Shown here piece by piece: positions 25,985-34,014 of a stretch of 64,000 nucleotides of DNA. The position numbers and the translations under genes were made by a program. Within the stretch, counting starts at the first letter, position 1. Every line of letters starts with the position of its first letter. This DNA is from Methylorubrum rhodinum (GTDB taxonomy: Bacteria; Pseudomonadota; Alphaproteobacteria; Rhizobiales; Beijerinckiaceae), in contig NZ_JACHOP010000023.1 of the NCBI RefSeq assembly GCF_014199935.1, forward strand, positions 1-64,000. Direction: 5' to 3'. The notes under the pieces were generated by a model that was not told the DNA's origin, searched no databases, and worked only from the letters and a program-made list of their open reading frames with translations.

Positions 25985-27171
25985 GGCGAGACCCAGCGGA
26001 ACAGGTGCGCCAGATCCTTGAAGAAGATCTTTGCGTGCGCAGCCGGCTTCGCTCGCACCAATTCCTTGTTCATGTAGGCGTCCCAAGTGAGTTGCTGGAC
26101 GTCCTTGTCCTTGCAGATCGCGACGAAGCGCTCGCGCAGGCCGTCGCTGCGGTACCAGACCCACTGCATCATCCCGAGGATCCAGAACACGCGCCCGTGC
26201 AGCCGCATGAACTTTTTGCGGGCCGTGGTCAGGGCCTTGGCGTCGCCGGTGGCGAGGAAGCTTTCGGCGGCCTCCGCCGAAAGCCGCCCGCCGAGCATGG
26301 CGTAGTAGATGCCCTCGCCCGAGGCCGGGGCGACGACGCCGGCCGCGTCGCCCGCGAGCAGCACGTCGCGGCCATTGTCCCAGCGCTTCAGGGGCTTCAA
26401 GGGGATCGGCGCGCCCTCGCGGCGCACCGTCTCGCAGGCATCGAGCCCGGTGGAGGCGCGCAGGTCGCGGATCGCCGAGCGCAGCGAGAACCCTTTCCGC
26501 ATGCTGCCGGTGCCGATGCTCATCGTGTCGCCGTGGGGGAAGATCCAGGCGTAGAAGTCCGGCGAGAGGCGGCCCTGGTAGTAGACGTCGCAGCGGGTGC
26601 CGTCGTGGGTCTCGCTCGGGGGGCTGCGGACGATCTCGTGATAGGCGAAGACCTGCCGCATCTTGGCGTGGCCCGGAATCTCCGCCCGCCCGACCGGCGA
26701 GCCCGCCCCGTCGGCGCCGATGACGAGGCGGGCCTTCACTTGGATCTCCGGCCCGTCCTTGCCCGCCCGGTAATGCACCGTCGTCGCGCCCTCATCGCGA
26801 GAGATGCGCTCGAACAGGCCGTCGCGGCACTCCGCACCGGCAAGGCGGGCGCGGTCGCGCAGCCAGGGATCGAACTGGGCGCGGTCGACCATGCCGACGA
26901 AGCCGTCGCCCACCGGCATGTCCACGTGGCGCGCGCTCGGCGCGATCATCCGGGCGCTGCGGATGCGGGCGAGCAGCAGGTCGTCGGGGATCGCGAAGTC
27001 GCGGATCAGGCGCGGCGGGATCGCGCCGCCGCAGGGCTTGATCCGGCCCGCCCGGTCGAGGAGCAACACCCGGCGGCCGGCGCGGGCGAGATCGGTCGCC
27101 GCGGTGGCACCCGCGGGACCGCCGCCCACCACCACGACGTCGAAGGTCTCGGGAGCGCCGTGGTGGGTCAT
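25981..27171 (-). CDS. bchP: Geranylgeranyl (bacterio)chlorophyll reductase BchP
   Basis: NADPH-dependent flavoprotein that reduces the geranylgeranyl tail of bacteriochlorophyll to phytyl. The 396-residue protein opens with the FAD loop FDVVVVGGGPAGATAATDLARAG, then RIKPCGGAIPPRLIRDF as in BchP/ChlP, and has the second FAD motif GRDVLLAGDAAGVVAPASGEGIYYAMLGG. Start ATG 27171. It belongs to the arm bchG - PucC-like - bchP - tspO - orf87, with gaps of only a few bases. Confidence 0.95.
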   Translation of the reverse strand: MTHHGAPETFDVVVVGGGPAGATAATDLARAGRRVLLLDRAGRIKPCGGAIPPRLIRDFAIPDDLLLARIRSARMIAPSARHVDMPVGDGFVGMVDRAQFDPWLRDRARLAGAECRDGLFERISRDEGATTVHYRAGKDGPEIQVKARLVIGADGAGSPVGRAEIPGHAKMRQVFAYHEIVRSPPSETHDGTRCDVYYQGRLSPDFYAWIFPHGDTMSIGTGSMRKGFSLRSAIRDLRASTGLDACETVRREGAPIPLKPLKRWDNGRDVLLAGDAAGVVAPASGEGIYYAMLGGRLSAEAAESFLATGDAKALTTARKKFMRLHGRVFWILGMMQWVWYRSDGLRERFVAICKDKDVQQLTWDAYMNKELVRAKPAAHAKIFFKDLAHLFRWVSP

Positions 27172-27175
27172 GGGG

Positions 27176-28543
27176 CTACCTCGCGTCGAATCCGGGATGG
27201 AGCTGGAAGGAGGCCGCCTGCGCCAGCGGGTTGGCGCGCCGCCCGACGGAGGCGTGCTCGACCCGCAGGGCGATCAACAGGGCGACGATGAACAGCACGG
27301 CCTCGGCCGCGAAGACCGTGGCGTAGGCGGTGACCGGCTCGGTCGCGACGAGGCGGGCCAGATCGACCGCGAGCGTTCCCAGGAAACCGCCCGCGCCGAA
27401 GGCGACGCCCTGCGCTGCGCCCCACACGCCCATGCGGGTGCCGCGCTCGGCCTCGCCGCCGCGGCCGGCCAGCGCCATCATCGAGCCGATGGCGGCGACC
27501 GCGTAGACGCCGTTGCCGAAGCCGAGCGCAGCGACCGCCGCCCGAAGCGGGAAATCGGGCCCGATCGGACCGCCTAAGGCGATGGCCCCCAGCGCCAGCG
27601 CCGAGAGGCCGCAGCCGACCGCCGTCCAGACCTTCAGCGAACCGAGCAGGGGCCCACCGATGAAGACGGTGATGCCGGCGACAAAGAGCATGCCGGCGAG
27701 CACGCCGCCGTGCTGAAGCCCGGCGAGCTTGGTGGTGGCGCCGGGCGTCATCGCGAAGACGAGGCCGGCATAGGGCTCCAAGATCAGTTCCTGCGCGCTG
27801 TAGGCCAGCATCGAGACGAAGATGAACAGCGTGAAGCGCCGCGCCGCGGGCTCCGCCAGCACCTGCGCCAGCACCGCACGGAACGGTTTTCTGGGCGTCT
27901 GGGGTGCGCTCGACGGCAGGCGCCGCGGTTCGAGCCCGAAAACGGCGAGCGTCGCCACCGCGAAGGCAATCGCCGACACGGTGCCGGAGACGGCGACCAG
28001 CCGCAGGCCCGAGAACGGATCGAGGAAGTGTCCTGCGAGCGGCGCCGTGACGGCGAAGCCCGCGATCATCATCACCCAGACGATGGTCGCCGCCGCGCCG
28101 CGGCGGCTCGATTCGACGCCGGTGGCGAGCAGGACGAGGAGGTTGGTGCCCGCCGCGCCGGCGCCCATGCCGACGAGGAGGAAGGAGAATACCGCCAGCG
28201 CCAGCCCCGCGGCGAGCGCGGTCTCAGCCAGAGCCGTCGCGACCGCGGCGCCGAAGCCGCCGAGGCAGAGCGCGGCCATGCCGCCGATGATCCACGTAGT
28301 GCGCCGCCCGCCGACATCCGAGCCGTAGCCCCAGCGCGGGCGCAGCACCTGCGCCGCGTAGTGGAGCGCCACCAGCGCGCCCGGCACGATCGCGGGCAGC
28401 GCCAGTTCCACCACCATCACCCGGTTGATCGTCGAGGTCATCAGCACGACCACGGCGCCGAGCGCCGTCTGGACGAGGCCGAGCCGGACGATCTGGAGCC
28501 AGGAGAACGAAGTCGAGAGGGAGGAGGCAGGGGCGTTGCTCAT
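27176..28543 (-). CDS. PucC-family major facilitator (BCH2 type) beside bchG/bchP
   Basis: A 455-residue, roughly 12-helix membrane protein of the PucC/LhaA branch of the major facilitator superfamily, thought to deliver bacteriochlorophyll to light-harvesting complexes. Family features are LGLVQTALGAVVVLMTSTINRVMVVELALPA near the N-terminus and AQELILEPYAGLVFAMTPGATT in the middle. It is a paralogue of LhaA encoded at 40927. The start ATG 28543 overlaps the bchG stop by four bases. The same position between bchG and bchP in other purple bacteria is held by the Bch2/Orf428 protein. Confidence 0.9.
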   Translation of the reverse strand: MSNAPASSLSTSFSWLQIVRLGLVQTALGAVVVLMTSTINRVMVVELALPAIVPGALVALHYAAQVLRPRWGYGSDVGGRRTTWIIGGMAALCLGGFGAAVATALAETALAAGLALAVFSFLLVGMGAGAAGTNLLVLLATGVESSRRGAAATIVWVMMIAGFAVTAPLAGHFLDPFSGLRLVAVSGTVSAIAFAVATLAVFGLEPRRLPSSAPQTPRKPFRAVLAQVLAEPAARRFTLFIFVSMLAYSAQELILEPYAGLVFAMTPGATTKLAGLQHGGVLAGMLFVAGITVFIGGPLLGSLKVWTAVGCGLSALALGAIALGGPIGPDFPLRAAVAALGFGNGVYAVAAIGSMMALAGRGGEAERGTRMGVWGAAQGVAFGAGGFLGTLAVDLARLVATEPVTAYATVFAAEAVLFIVALLIALRVEHASVGRRANPLAQAASFQLHPGFDAR

Positions 28544-29427
28544 GACCCGACCCCTTGCACGAGGGGCCGCAGGGCGAAAGCCGCGACCAGCATGCCGACC
28601 ACGTAGAGGGTGGTGCCGGTGCCGTTGTACCAGGCCGCGCGCGCGCGCGGCTCCTTGAGGAAGCGCGCCATCAGGGCGAGCTGGCCGGCGAGCAGCAGGC
28701 CGACCGCGCCCGCATGCCACGGCCGGTCCCAGCTCAGCAGCAGGGAGACCACCACGGTCTGCGGCAGCGCCATCACGAGGCAGGCGAACAGGGCGGCGTA
28801 GCGCGGACCCATCTGCACGGGGATCGAGCGCAGTCCGAGCGCCCGGTCGCCCTCGATCGACTTGAAGTCGTTCAGCGTCATGATGCCGTGGGCGCCGATG
28901 GCGTAGAGCAGCGCGACGGCGACGACGCGGCTGTCCGGCATCGCGGCGGCCATCACGGCGGCACCGGTGAACCAGGGCAGGCCCTCGTAGCAGAGGCCGC
29001 AGGCCGCGTTGCCCCACCAGCCGTTGCGCTTCAGCCGGATCGGCGGTGCGGAGTAGATCCAGGCCAGCACGAGGCCGAACAGGGCGGCCCCGAGAATCCA
29101 GGGGCCGAGCATCGCGGCAACGAGGAGCGACAGCACCGTCCAGCCCGCTGCGAGATAGAGCCCCCAGCGCCCCGGGATGCGCCCGGAGGGAATCGGCCGG
29201 TCCGGCTCGTTGATGGCGTCGACGTGGCGGTCGAACCAGTCGTTCGCCGCCTGGCTGGTCGCACAGACCAGCGGGCCGGCGAGCACAACCCCCGCGGCGA
29301 TCACCGGCCACTGCCCCGAAGGCGCTTGGCCCGAGGACACGACCCCGCAGGCGAAGGCCCACATCGGTGCGAACCACGTGATGGGCTTGAGAAGCTCGAC
29401 GACTGCGCTGGGTGCGGGCGTGGCCAT
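28540..29427 (-). CDS. bchG: Bacteriochlorophyll synthase BchG
   Basis: Membrane prenyltransferase of the UbiA superfamily that esterifies bacteriochlorophyllide with geranylgeranyl diphosphate. 295 residues, about nine membrane segments. The diphosphate-binding aspartate-rich motifs are NDWFDRHVDAINEPDRPIPSG and the second-motif segment TLNDFKSIEGDRALGLRSIP. Start ATG 29427 has no Shine-Dalgarno sequence; the bases just upstream are those of a candidate -10 element, so the mRNA may be leaderless. Two PpsR sites lie 30-72 bases upstream, which implies aerobic repression. Confidence 0.96.
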   Translation of the reverse strand: MATPAPSAVVELLKPITWFAPMWAFACGVVSSGQAPSGQWPVIAAGVVLAGPLVCATSQAANDWFDRHVDAINEPDRPIPSGRIPGRWGLYLAAGWTVLSLLVAAMLGPWILGAALFGLVLAWIYSAPPIRLKRNGWWGNAACGLCYEGLPWFTGAAVMAAAMPDSRVVAVALLYAIGAHGIMTLNDFKSIEGDRALGLRSIPVQMGPRYAALFACLVMALPQTVVVSLLLSWDRPWHAGAVGLLLAGQLALMARFLKEPRARAAWYNGTGTTLYVVGMLVAAFALRPLVQGVGS

Positions 29428-29433
29428 GCCCGA

Positions 29434-29462
29434 CGCTAGTGAGCCGCACCGCCGTGTGTCAA
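29434..29462 (-). promoter_or_regulatory. Candidate bchG promoter (-35/-10)
   Basis: Minus strand: TTGACA at 29462-29457, exact 17-base spacer, then CTAGCG at 29439-29434 as a weak -10. The -35 hexamer forms one half of a PpsR site. Transcription from this -10 would begin at about 29427, the A of the bchG start codon. Confidence 0.5.
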
Positions 29463-29474
29463 GTGAACTTTACA
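29457..29474. promoter_or_regulatory. PpsR/CrtJ binding site, proximal to bchG
   Basis: Exact match to TGT-N12-ACA (TGTCAAGTGAACTTTACA). It covers the candidate -35 of bchG, the expected position for repression. Confidence 0.8.
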
Positions 29475-29481
29475 CTTGCAC

Positions 29482-29499
29482 TGTCACACTGCTGCGACA
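29482..29499. promoter_or_regulatory. PpsR/CrtJ binding site, distal to bchG
   Basis: Second exact TGT-N12-ACA match, seven bases from the first. Closely spaced pairs are the classical arrangement for cooperative CrtJ/PpsR tetramer binding. Confidence 0.78.
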
Positions 29500-29604
29500 T
29501 TGGATCGGTTTGCCGGCGTGCAAGATAATTCCTGCAACTGGCATCGGATGCCGGTGCCGCATCTGTGATCCGCAGGGATCGACATTCTCCGACAGGACCG
29601 CGGT

Positions 29605-31071
29605 TCACTGCTCGCGGTCGGGTCCCAGCTCGGCGTCACCCGCGTCGAGATCGCCGATGCCGTAGCGACGCATCTTCGCATAAAGACCCTGGCGGCTGAG
29701 GCCCAGCATCTCGGCGGCCGAGGCGCGGTTGTCCCGTGTGATGCGGAGCGCCGCCTCGATGCAGAGCTTCTCGATCAGGTCGGTCGTCTCGCGCACCAGC
29801 GCCTTCATCGAGACCCGGCCGACCAGTTCGGTCATCTGCTCGACGGAGCGGGGCAGGTCGTGTCCGCTCGTATGGACCGGGGCGGCCCGGCGCGGCGTCG
29901 CCCGGATGGTGAAGCCGAGGCAGGGCTGCTCGGCCGCGGGAGCGGAGACGGCGGCGACCTCGACCTCCTCGACCGAGCCGTAGGCGCCGCGCATCACCGT
30001 GGAGAAGTGGCGCACCGAGCCGTGCTCACGCAACGTCGTGAACAGGGCGAGGGCCTCGGTCTCCTCGCGCCCGAGCCAGCGGTCGAGGGCCTGGCCGCGC
30101 ACCTGCTCCTCGGTGGCGAGCTGCACGAGGTCGAGGAAGGCGGTGTTGGCGGTGAGGATGCGCCGGCCCGGATCGGTTACGACGAAGGCCTCGGGCATCC
30201 GCCGAATCACGTCGAGGGCGCCCCCGTCCGAGGGCTGCCCGGCCTGCGCCGAGGCCAGCGGCGAGAGGCGCAGAAGGATCGAGGTCGAGCCCTCGCCGCG
30301 GAACAGCGAGGCCGAGAGCCGGGTCTCGCCCCGGCCGCCGCTGAGCCGCGCGACGAGGTCGCCGGCCTGCCCCGAGGCGCGAAGCCCCGCGAACAGCACG
30401 GCGATGTCGCGGGTGGTCGAGACCTCGAACAGGTCGGCGACGTCCTGGCCCAGGATGCGCTTCGGCGGCCGGCCGAGGAGGCGGGCCGCGGCCGGGTTCG
30501 CCTCGGTGACGCGCCGCGTGCCGGCATCGGCCACCAGCACCGGCTCGCCGGAGAGCTGGAACAGCAGCTTGTAGCGGGTCTCGGCGGAGCGCAGCCGGTC
30601 GTAGTCGCGCTCCAACGCCTGCTGCGTGTCGGCGAGCCGCCGCTGCAGCCCGGCCAGCGTCCGCAGGTCCTGGCCCACGACGATGATCGGCCCGCCCTTG
30701 CGCGGGCGCAGACCCGCATAGCGGATCGGCACGTCCGGGCCGTTGCGGGAGGGGTGGTTCACCTGCCGCCAGCGGGTCATCGTCCCGGTGGCGGCGTCAC
30801 GCAGCAGCGCGTCGATCTTCGGTCGGCTCTCGACGGTGACCGTGTCGATCCACGGCCGCCCGCGCCAGGAGGCGATGTCCTCCGATTCGAGATCGAGCGC
30901 GCCGGAGGCGGTCTCTTGGATCACCCCGTCCTCGCCGACGATCATCGAGATGTCGCTCGTGGCCGCAAGCAGGAGCCCGGCCGCCTCGCTGTCGAGGAGA
31001 CCGGCCGCCTGTTGCAGCGCCGGAGAGGGCCGCTGCGGGGGATGGCTCGCCAAGCTGCTCAAGATCACCAC
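29605..31071 (-). CDS. ppsR: Photosynthesis gene repressor PpsR/CrtJ
   Basis: Redox-responsive repressor of bacteriochlorophyll, carotenoid and light-harvesting genes. 488 residues: N-terminal PAS-like domain (about 25-140), a helical linker with heptads (LQRRLADTQQALERDYDRL), two PAS domains (about 165-280 and 290-400), and a C-terminal Fis-type helix-turn-helix (NRASAAEMLGLSRQGLYAKMRRY). Only two cysteines are present: Cys384 in the last PAS region and Cys437 at the front of the HTH domain, the latter matching Cys424 of Rhodobacter PpsR. The start is GTG 31071 or the next GTG codon. It is cotranscribed after aerR with a 27-base gap. Confidence 0.94.
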   Translation of the reverse strand: MVILSSLASHPPQRPSPALQQAAGLLDSEAAGLLLAATSDISMIVGEDGVIQETASGALDLESEDIASWRGRPWIDTVTVESRPKIDALLRDAATGTMTRWRQVNHPSRNGPDVPIRYAGLRPRKGGPIIVVGQDLRTLAGLQRRLADTQQALERDYDRLRSAETRYKLLFQLSGEPVLVADAGTRRVTEANPAAARLLGRPPKRILGQDVADLFEVSTTRDIAVLFAGLRASGQAGDLVARLSGGRGETRLSASLFRGEGSTSILLRLSPLASAQAGQPSDGGALDVIRRMPEAFVVTDPGRRILTANTAFLDLVQLATEEQVRGQALDRWLGREETEALALFTTLREHGSVRHFSTVMRGAYGSVEEVEVAAVSAPAAEQPCLGFTIRATPRRAAPVHTSGHDLPRSVEQMTELVGRVSMKALVRETTDLIEKLCIEAALRITRDNRASAAEMLGLSRQGLYAKMRRYGIGDLDAGDAELGPDREQ

Positions 31072-31098
31072 TTCGTGATGGCGCGAAAGGAGGTCCTT

Positions 31099-31986
31099 TC
31101 AACAGGCTCGGGACCGCATTTCAAGCAAGCTCTCGGAAATCAAGGGGGCAAGGCGCCCATCCTCGGCGGTCGCATCGGCGCCCACGACGCTCACGTGGTC
31201 GGGGTGGCGCACGAAATACGGCCCGCCGACGAGGATCTTCAGCGACGGATTGTTCGAAGCCCGACGCAGGCCCGCGATGGTCTGCGAAAGCCTGGGGACA
31301 AGTACGTCGCAGGAGAGCGTCAGACCGACCACGTCGAACCATTCGTGGGCGACGAGTTCGGCCGGATCGACGCCGGCATCCTGCCCGGCGGTGGTCACGT
31401 CCCAGCCCGACTCGCGGAAGATGCCGGCGAGCACCGCGAGACAGAACACGTGGGTCTCGCCGGGGCAGGGCAGCATCAGGATGCTGCGCCCGCGCGGCTC
31501 CACGCTGTCGTCGCCGAACCGGGCGCAGAGATCGCGGACGACCGCCTGGAGCCGCCCGAGCGCCACCGTGACCTCGATGAAGTCGCAGATGTCGTCCTCC
31601 CACAGGCGCCCGAGCTGGCGCGCGGCGGGCGTCAGCAGCTCGACCAGCACGCTCTCCAGCGTGAGGCCTTCGTCGAGGAAGCGCAGGAGGTGAAGGGTGA
31701 GGTCGCCCTCGGCTCGGGACAGCAGCAGATCGCACAGCCGCTCGACGTCCTCCGGGTTCGGCTGACGGTCCTGCAGCGGGGGCGCCGGCTTCGTGCGGGG
31801 GCGATGGACCAGCATGAGCCGGGGCAGGATCTCCGCTTCGACCACGCCCGCGAGGCGGCGGCGCATGCGCTCCGCATCCGGCTGAACGTCGAAGGCGGAC
31901 GCCGCCAGCGTCTCACCGCTCACACTGCAGTCCCGCGCGGGCGCTGGGAGCTCCAGGCGTTCGCCGTAATGCCTCCAGCCTCCCAT
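31099..31986 (-). CDS. aerR: Cobalamin-binding antirepressor AerR/PpaA
   Basis: Light- and B12-dependent partner of CrtJ/PpsR. 295 residues with an N-terminal helical bundle (about 70-155, containing the LGRLWEDDICDFIEVTVALGRLQ segment shared with CarH/AerR proteins) and a B12-binding Rossmann domain (about 165-290). In the latter, GETHVF at 177-181 replaces the usual DxHxxG, with His179 as the candidate cobalt ligand, followed by GLTLSCD and ILVGGPYF. Gene order aerR-ppsR beside bchF is the standard purple-bacterial arrangement. It is divergent from bchF. Confidence 0.92.
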   Translation of the reverse strand: MGGWRHYGERLELPAPARDCSVSGETLAASAFDVQPDAERMRRRLAGVVEAEILPRLMLVHRPRTKPAPPLQDRQPNPEDVERLCDLLLSRAEGDLTLHLLRFLDEGLTLESVLVELLTPAARQLGRLWEDDICDFIEVTVALGRLQAVVRDLCARFGDDSVEPRGRSILMLPCPGETHVFCLAVLAGIFRESGWDVTTAGQDAGVDPAELVAHEWFDVVGLTLSCDVLVPRLSQTIAGLRRASNNPSLKILVGGPYFVRHPDHVSVVGADATAEDGRLAPLISESLLEMRSRAC

Positions 31987-32088
31987 AGGCCTCTCCCAAA
32001 CAGCAGCGGATCAAGCAGGTTAATGCAGGATACCCTGTCGCGCCTCTTAGCTGGACGTGTTCAGCTTCACGATACGCCTCTTCCGTGC

Positions 32089-32122
32089 GTTGGCAATGCC
32101 TTCGAATGAATACAATGCCAAC
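32089..32122. promoter_or_regulatory. Inverted repeat GTTGGCA-N20-TGCCAAC between aerR and bchF
   Basis: A seven-base perfect dyad in the divergent control region. Its spacing does not fit PpsR. It may be an operator for another regulator, or chance. Confidence 0.3.
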
Positions 32123-32141
32123 AAGTGTCAGCGCGCCAGAG

Positions 32142-32182
32142 CGTCAAGCTGGATTGACACTTTGGCCGGGCTCGGCCTAGGC
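32142..32182 (+). promoter_or_regulatory. Candidate bchF superoperon promoter with a near-consensus PpsR site
   Basis: CGTCAAGCTGGATTGACA (32142-32159) is TGT-N12-ACA with one mismatch at the first base and a good GTCAA/TTGAC dyad. Its right half is a consensus -35 TTGACA (32154-32159); 17 bases later CTAGGC (32177-32182) is a weak -10. The same arrangement is seen upstream of bchG. Confidence 0.55.
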
Positions 32183-32240
32183 TTCGTTCGGGAAGAGGCC
32201 CTGCGAAGACGGGGTCCGAGGCAGAGCGGAGGCGGACGCC

Positions 32241-32744
32241 ATGCGGCCACGCCAGGGCCAGCAAAGAGCGCTCTACACGAGCGAAGAGCGCCGGCGGCGC
32301 GACGCCTCGCCGTGGACCCTGGTCCAGGGCCTGCTGGCCCCGCTGCAATTCCTGGTTTTCCTCGTGAGCGTCGCCCTGGTGGTGCGGACGCTGGCGACCG
32401 GCGCCGGGGCGGAAGCCGCCCACGCCTCGATCGTGATCAAGACGCTCGTCCTCTACGCCATCATGGTGACGGGCTCGATCTGGGAGAAGGCCGTGTTCGG
32501 CCGCTACCTGTTCGCCCCGGCCTTCTACTGGGAGGACGTGTTCAGCATGCTGGTGCTGGCGCTGCACACGGCCTACCTCGCCGCCCTGACGACCGGCGCG
32601 CTCGACACGCACGGCCTGCTCGTCCTCGCGCTCGCCGCCTATGCCACGTACCTGATCAATGCCGGGCAGTTCCTGCTGAAGCTGCGGGCGGCCCGCCTCG
32701 AAGCGCCGACCCCGATGGCGCTCGCCGGGGAGAGCGCCCGATGA
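32241..32744 (+). CDS. bchF: 3-vinyl bacteriochlorophyllide hydratase BchF
   Basis: Adds water across the C3 vinyl group to give the 3-hydroxyethyl intermediate of bacteriochlorophyll a. 167 residues with about four membrane segments. The TLVQGLLAPLQFLVFLVSV and MVTGSIWEKAVFGRYLFAPAFYWEDVFSMLVLALHTAYL stretches are typical of the family. ATG 32241 follows a GGAGG. First gene of the long plus-strand superoperon; it overlaps bchN by four bases. Confidence 0.95.
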   Translation: MRPRQGQQRALYTSEERRRRDASPWTLVQGLLAPLQFLVFLVSVALVVRTLATGAGAEAAHASIVIKTLVLYAIMVTGSIWEKAVFGRYLFAPAFYWEDVFSMLVLALHTAYLAALTTGALDTHGLLVLALAAYATYLINAGQFLLKLRAARLEAPTPMALAGESAR

Positions 32745-34012
32745 ACGCCCACGCACCCGTCACCGCCGCCGATTGCGGCCCCGACATCCGCGTCGAGCGC
32801 GGCCAGCGCGCCGTCTTCTGCGGCCTCACCGGCATCGTCTGGCTGCACCGCAAGATTCAGGACGCGTTCTTCCTCGTGGTCGGCTCGCGCACCTGCGCGC
32901 ACCTGATCCAGTCGGCAGCCGGCGTGATGATCTTCGCCGAGCCGCGCTTCGCCACCGCGATCATCGACGAGCGCGATCTGGCCGGCCTCGCCGACATGAA
33001 CGAGGAACTCGACCGGGTCGTCACCCGGCTGATCGAGCGGCGCCCGGACATCAAGCTGCTGTTCCTCGTCGGCTCTTGCCCGTCCGAGGTGATCAAGCTC
33101 GACCTGTCGCGGGCCGCGCTCCGCCTGTCGCAGCGGCTCTCGCCCGGCGTGCGCGTGCTCAACTATTCGGGCTCGGGCATCGAGACGACCTTCACCGAGG
33201 GCGAGGATGCCTGCCTCGACGCGCTGGTGCCCAGCCTGCCGCAGGCCGAATCGGTGAGCAACGACCTTCTCGTCGTCGGCGCCTTGGCCGACGTGGTCGA
33301 GGATCAGTTCGCGCGGCTGTTCTCGGAACTGGGCATCCGCGCCCGCTTCCTGCCGGCGCGGCGCTCGGGCGAGATGCCGGCGGTGGCCCGCGGCACGCCC
33401 TACCTTCTGGCCCAGCCCTTCCTGACGGCGACCGCCCGCGCGCTCGACGAGCGCGGCGCCAAGCGCATCCCGGCCCCGTTCCCGCTGGGTGCGGAGGGCA
33501 CCACCCTCTGGCTCAAGGCCGCGGCCGAGGCGTTCGGCGTCGATCCGGCGCGGTTCGAGACCGTGACCGCGCCGGGCCGCGCGCGGGCCGACCGGGCGCT
33601 GGAGCGCTACCGCGAGCGGCTTGCGGGCAAGCGGGTGTTCTTCTTCCCCGATTCGCAGCTCGAAGTGCCGCTGGCGCGCTTTCTTTCGCGCGAGGTCGGT
33701 GCCGATCTCGTCGAGATCGGCACGCCCTACCTGCATCGCGCCCATCTCGCCGCCGAGCTGGAACTCCTGCCCGCCGGCACGGCCATCGTCGAGGGCCAGA
33801 GCCTCGACGACGGGCTCGACCGCTGCCGCGAGGCGCGCCCCGACCTCACCGTCTGCGGGCTCGGCCTCGCCAATCCGCTGGAGTCCGAGGGGCTCTCGAC
33901 CAAGTGGTCGATCGAGCTGCTGTTCACCCCGATCCAGGGCTACGACCAGGCCGGCGACCTCGCCGAATTGTTCGCCCGCCCGCTCCACCGCCGCGCCAAG
34001 CTGGAGGTGTAG
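32741..34012 (+). CDS. bchN: Dark-operative protochlorophyllide reductase subunit BchN
   Basis: Together with BchB forms the NifDK-like catalytic heterotetramer that reduces ring D of protochlorophyllide. 423 residues. The three cysteine ligands of the N-B [4Fe-4S] cluster are visible as Cys27 (FCGLTG), Cys52 (SRTCAHL) and Cys113 (VGSCPSE). ATG 32741 overlaps the bchF stop. Confidence 0.96.
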   Translation: MNAHAPVTAADCGPDIRVERGQRAVFCGLTGIVWLHRKIQDAFFLVVGSRTCAHLIQSAAGVMIFAEPRFATAIIDERDLAGLADMNEELDRVVTRLIERRPDIKLLFLVGSCPSEVIKLDLSRAALRLSQRLSPGVRVLNYSGSGIETTFTEGEDACLDALVPSLPQAESVSNDLLVVGALADVVEDQFARLFSELGIRARFLPARRSGEMPAVARGTPYLLAQPFLTATARALDERGAKRIPAPFPLGAEGTTLWLKAAAEAFGVDPARFETVTAPGRARADRALERYRERLAGKRVFFFPDSQLEVPLARFLSREVGADLVEIGTPYLHRAHLAAELELLPAGTAIVEGQSLDDGLDRCREARPDLTVCGLGLANPLESEGLSTKWSIELLFTPIQGYDQAGDLAELFARPLHRRAKLEV

Positions 34013-34014
34013 CG

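Noticed and set aside
32097..32114. Possible further PpsR site TGC-N12-ACA upstream of bchF
   Set aside because: One half-site mismatch and no internal dyad; it is weaker than the site at 32142-32159 and likely chance.
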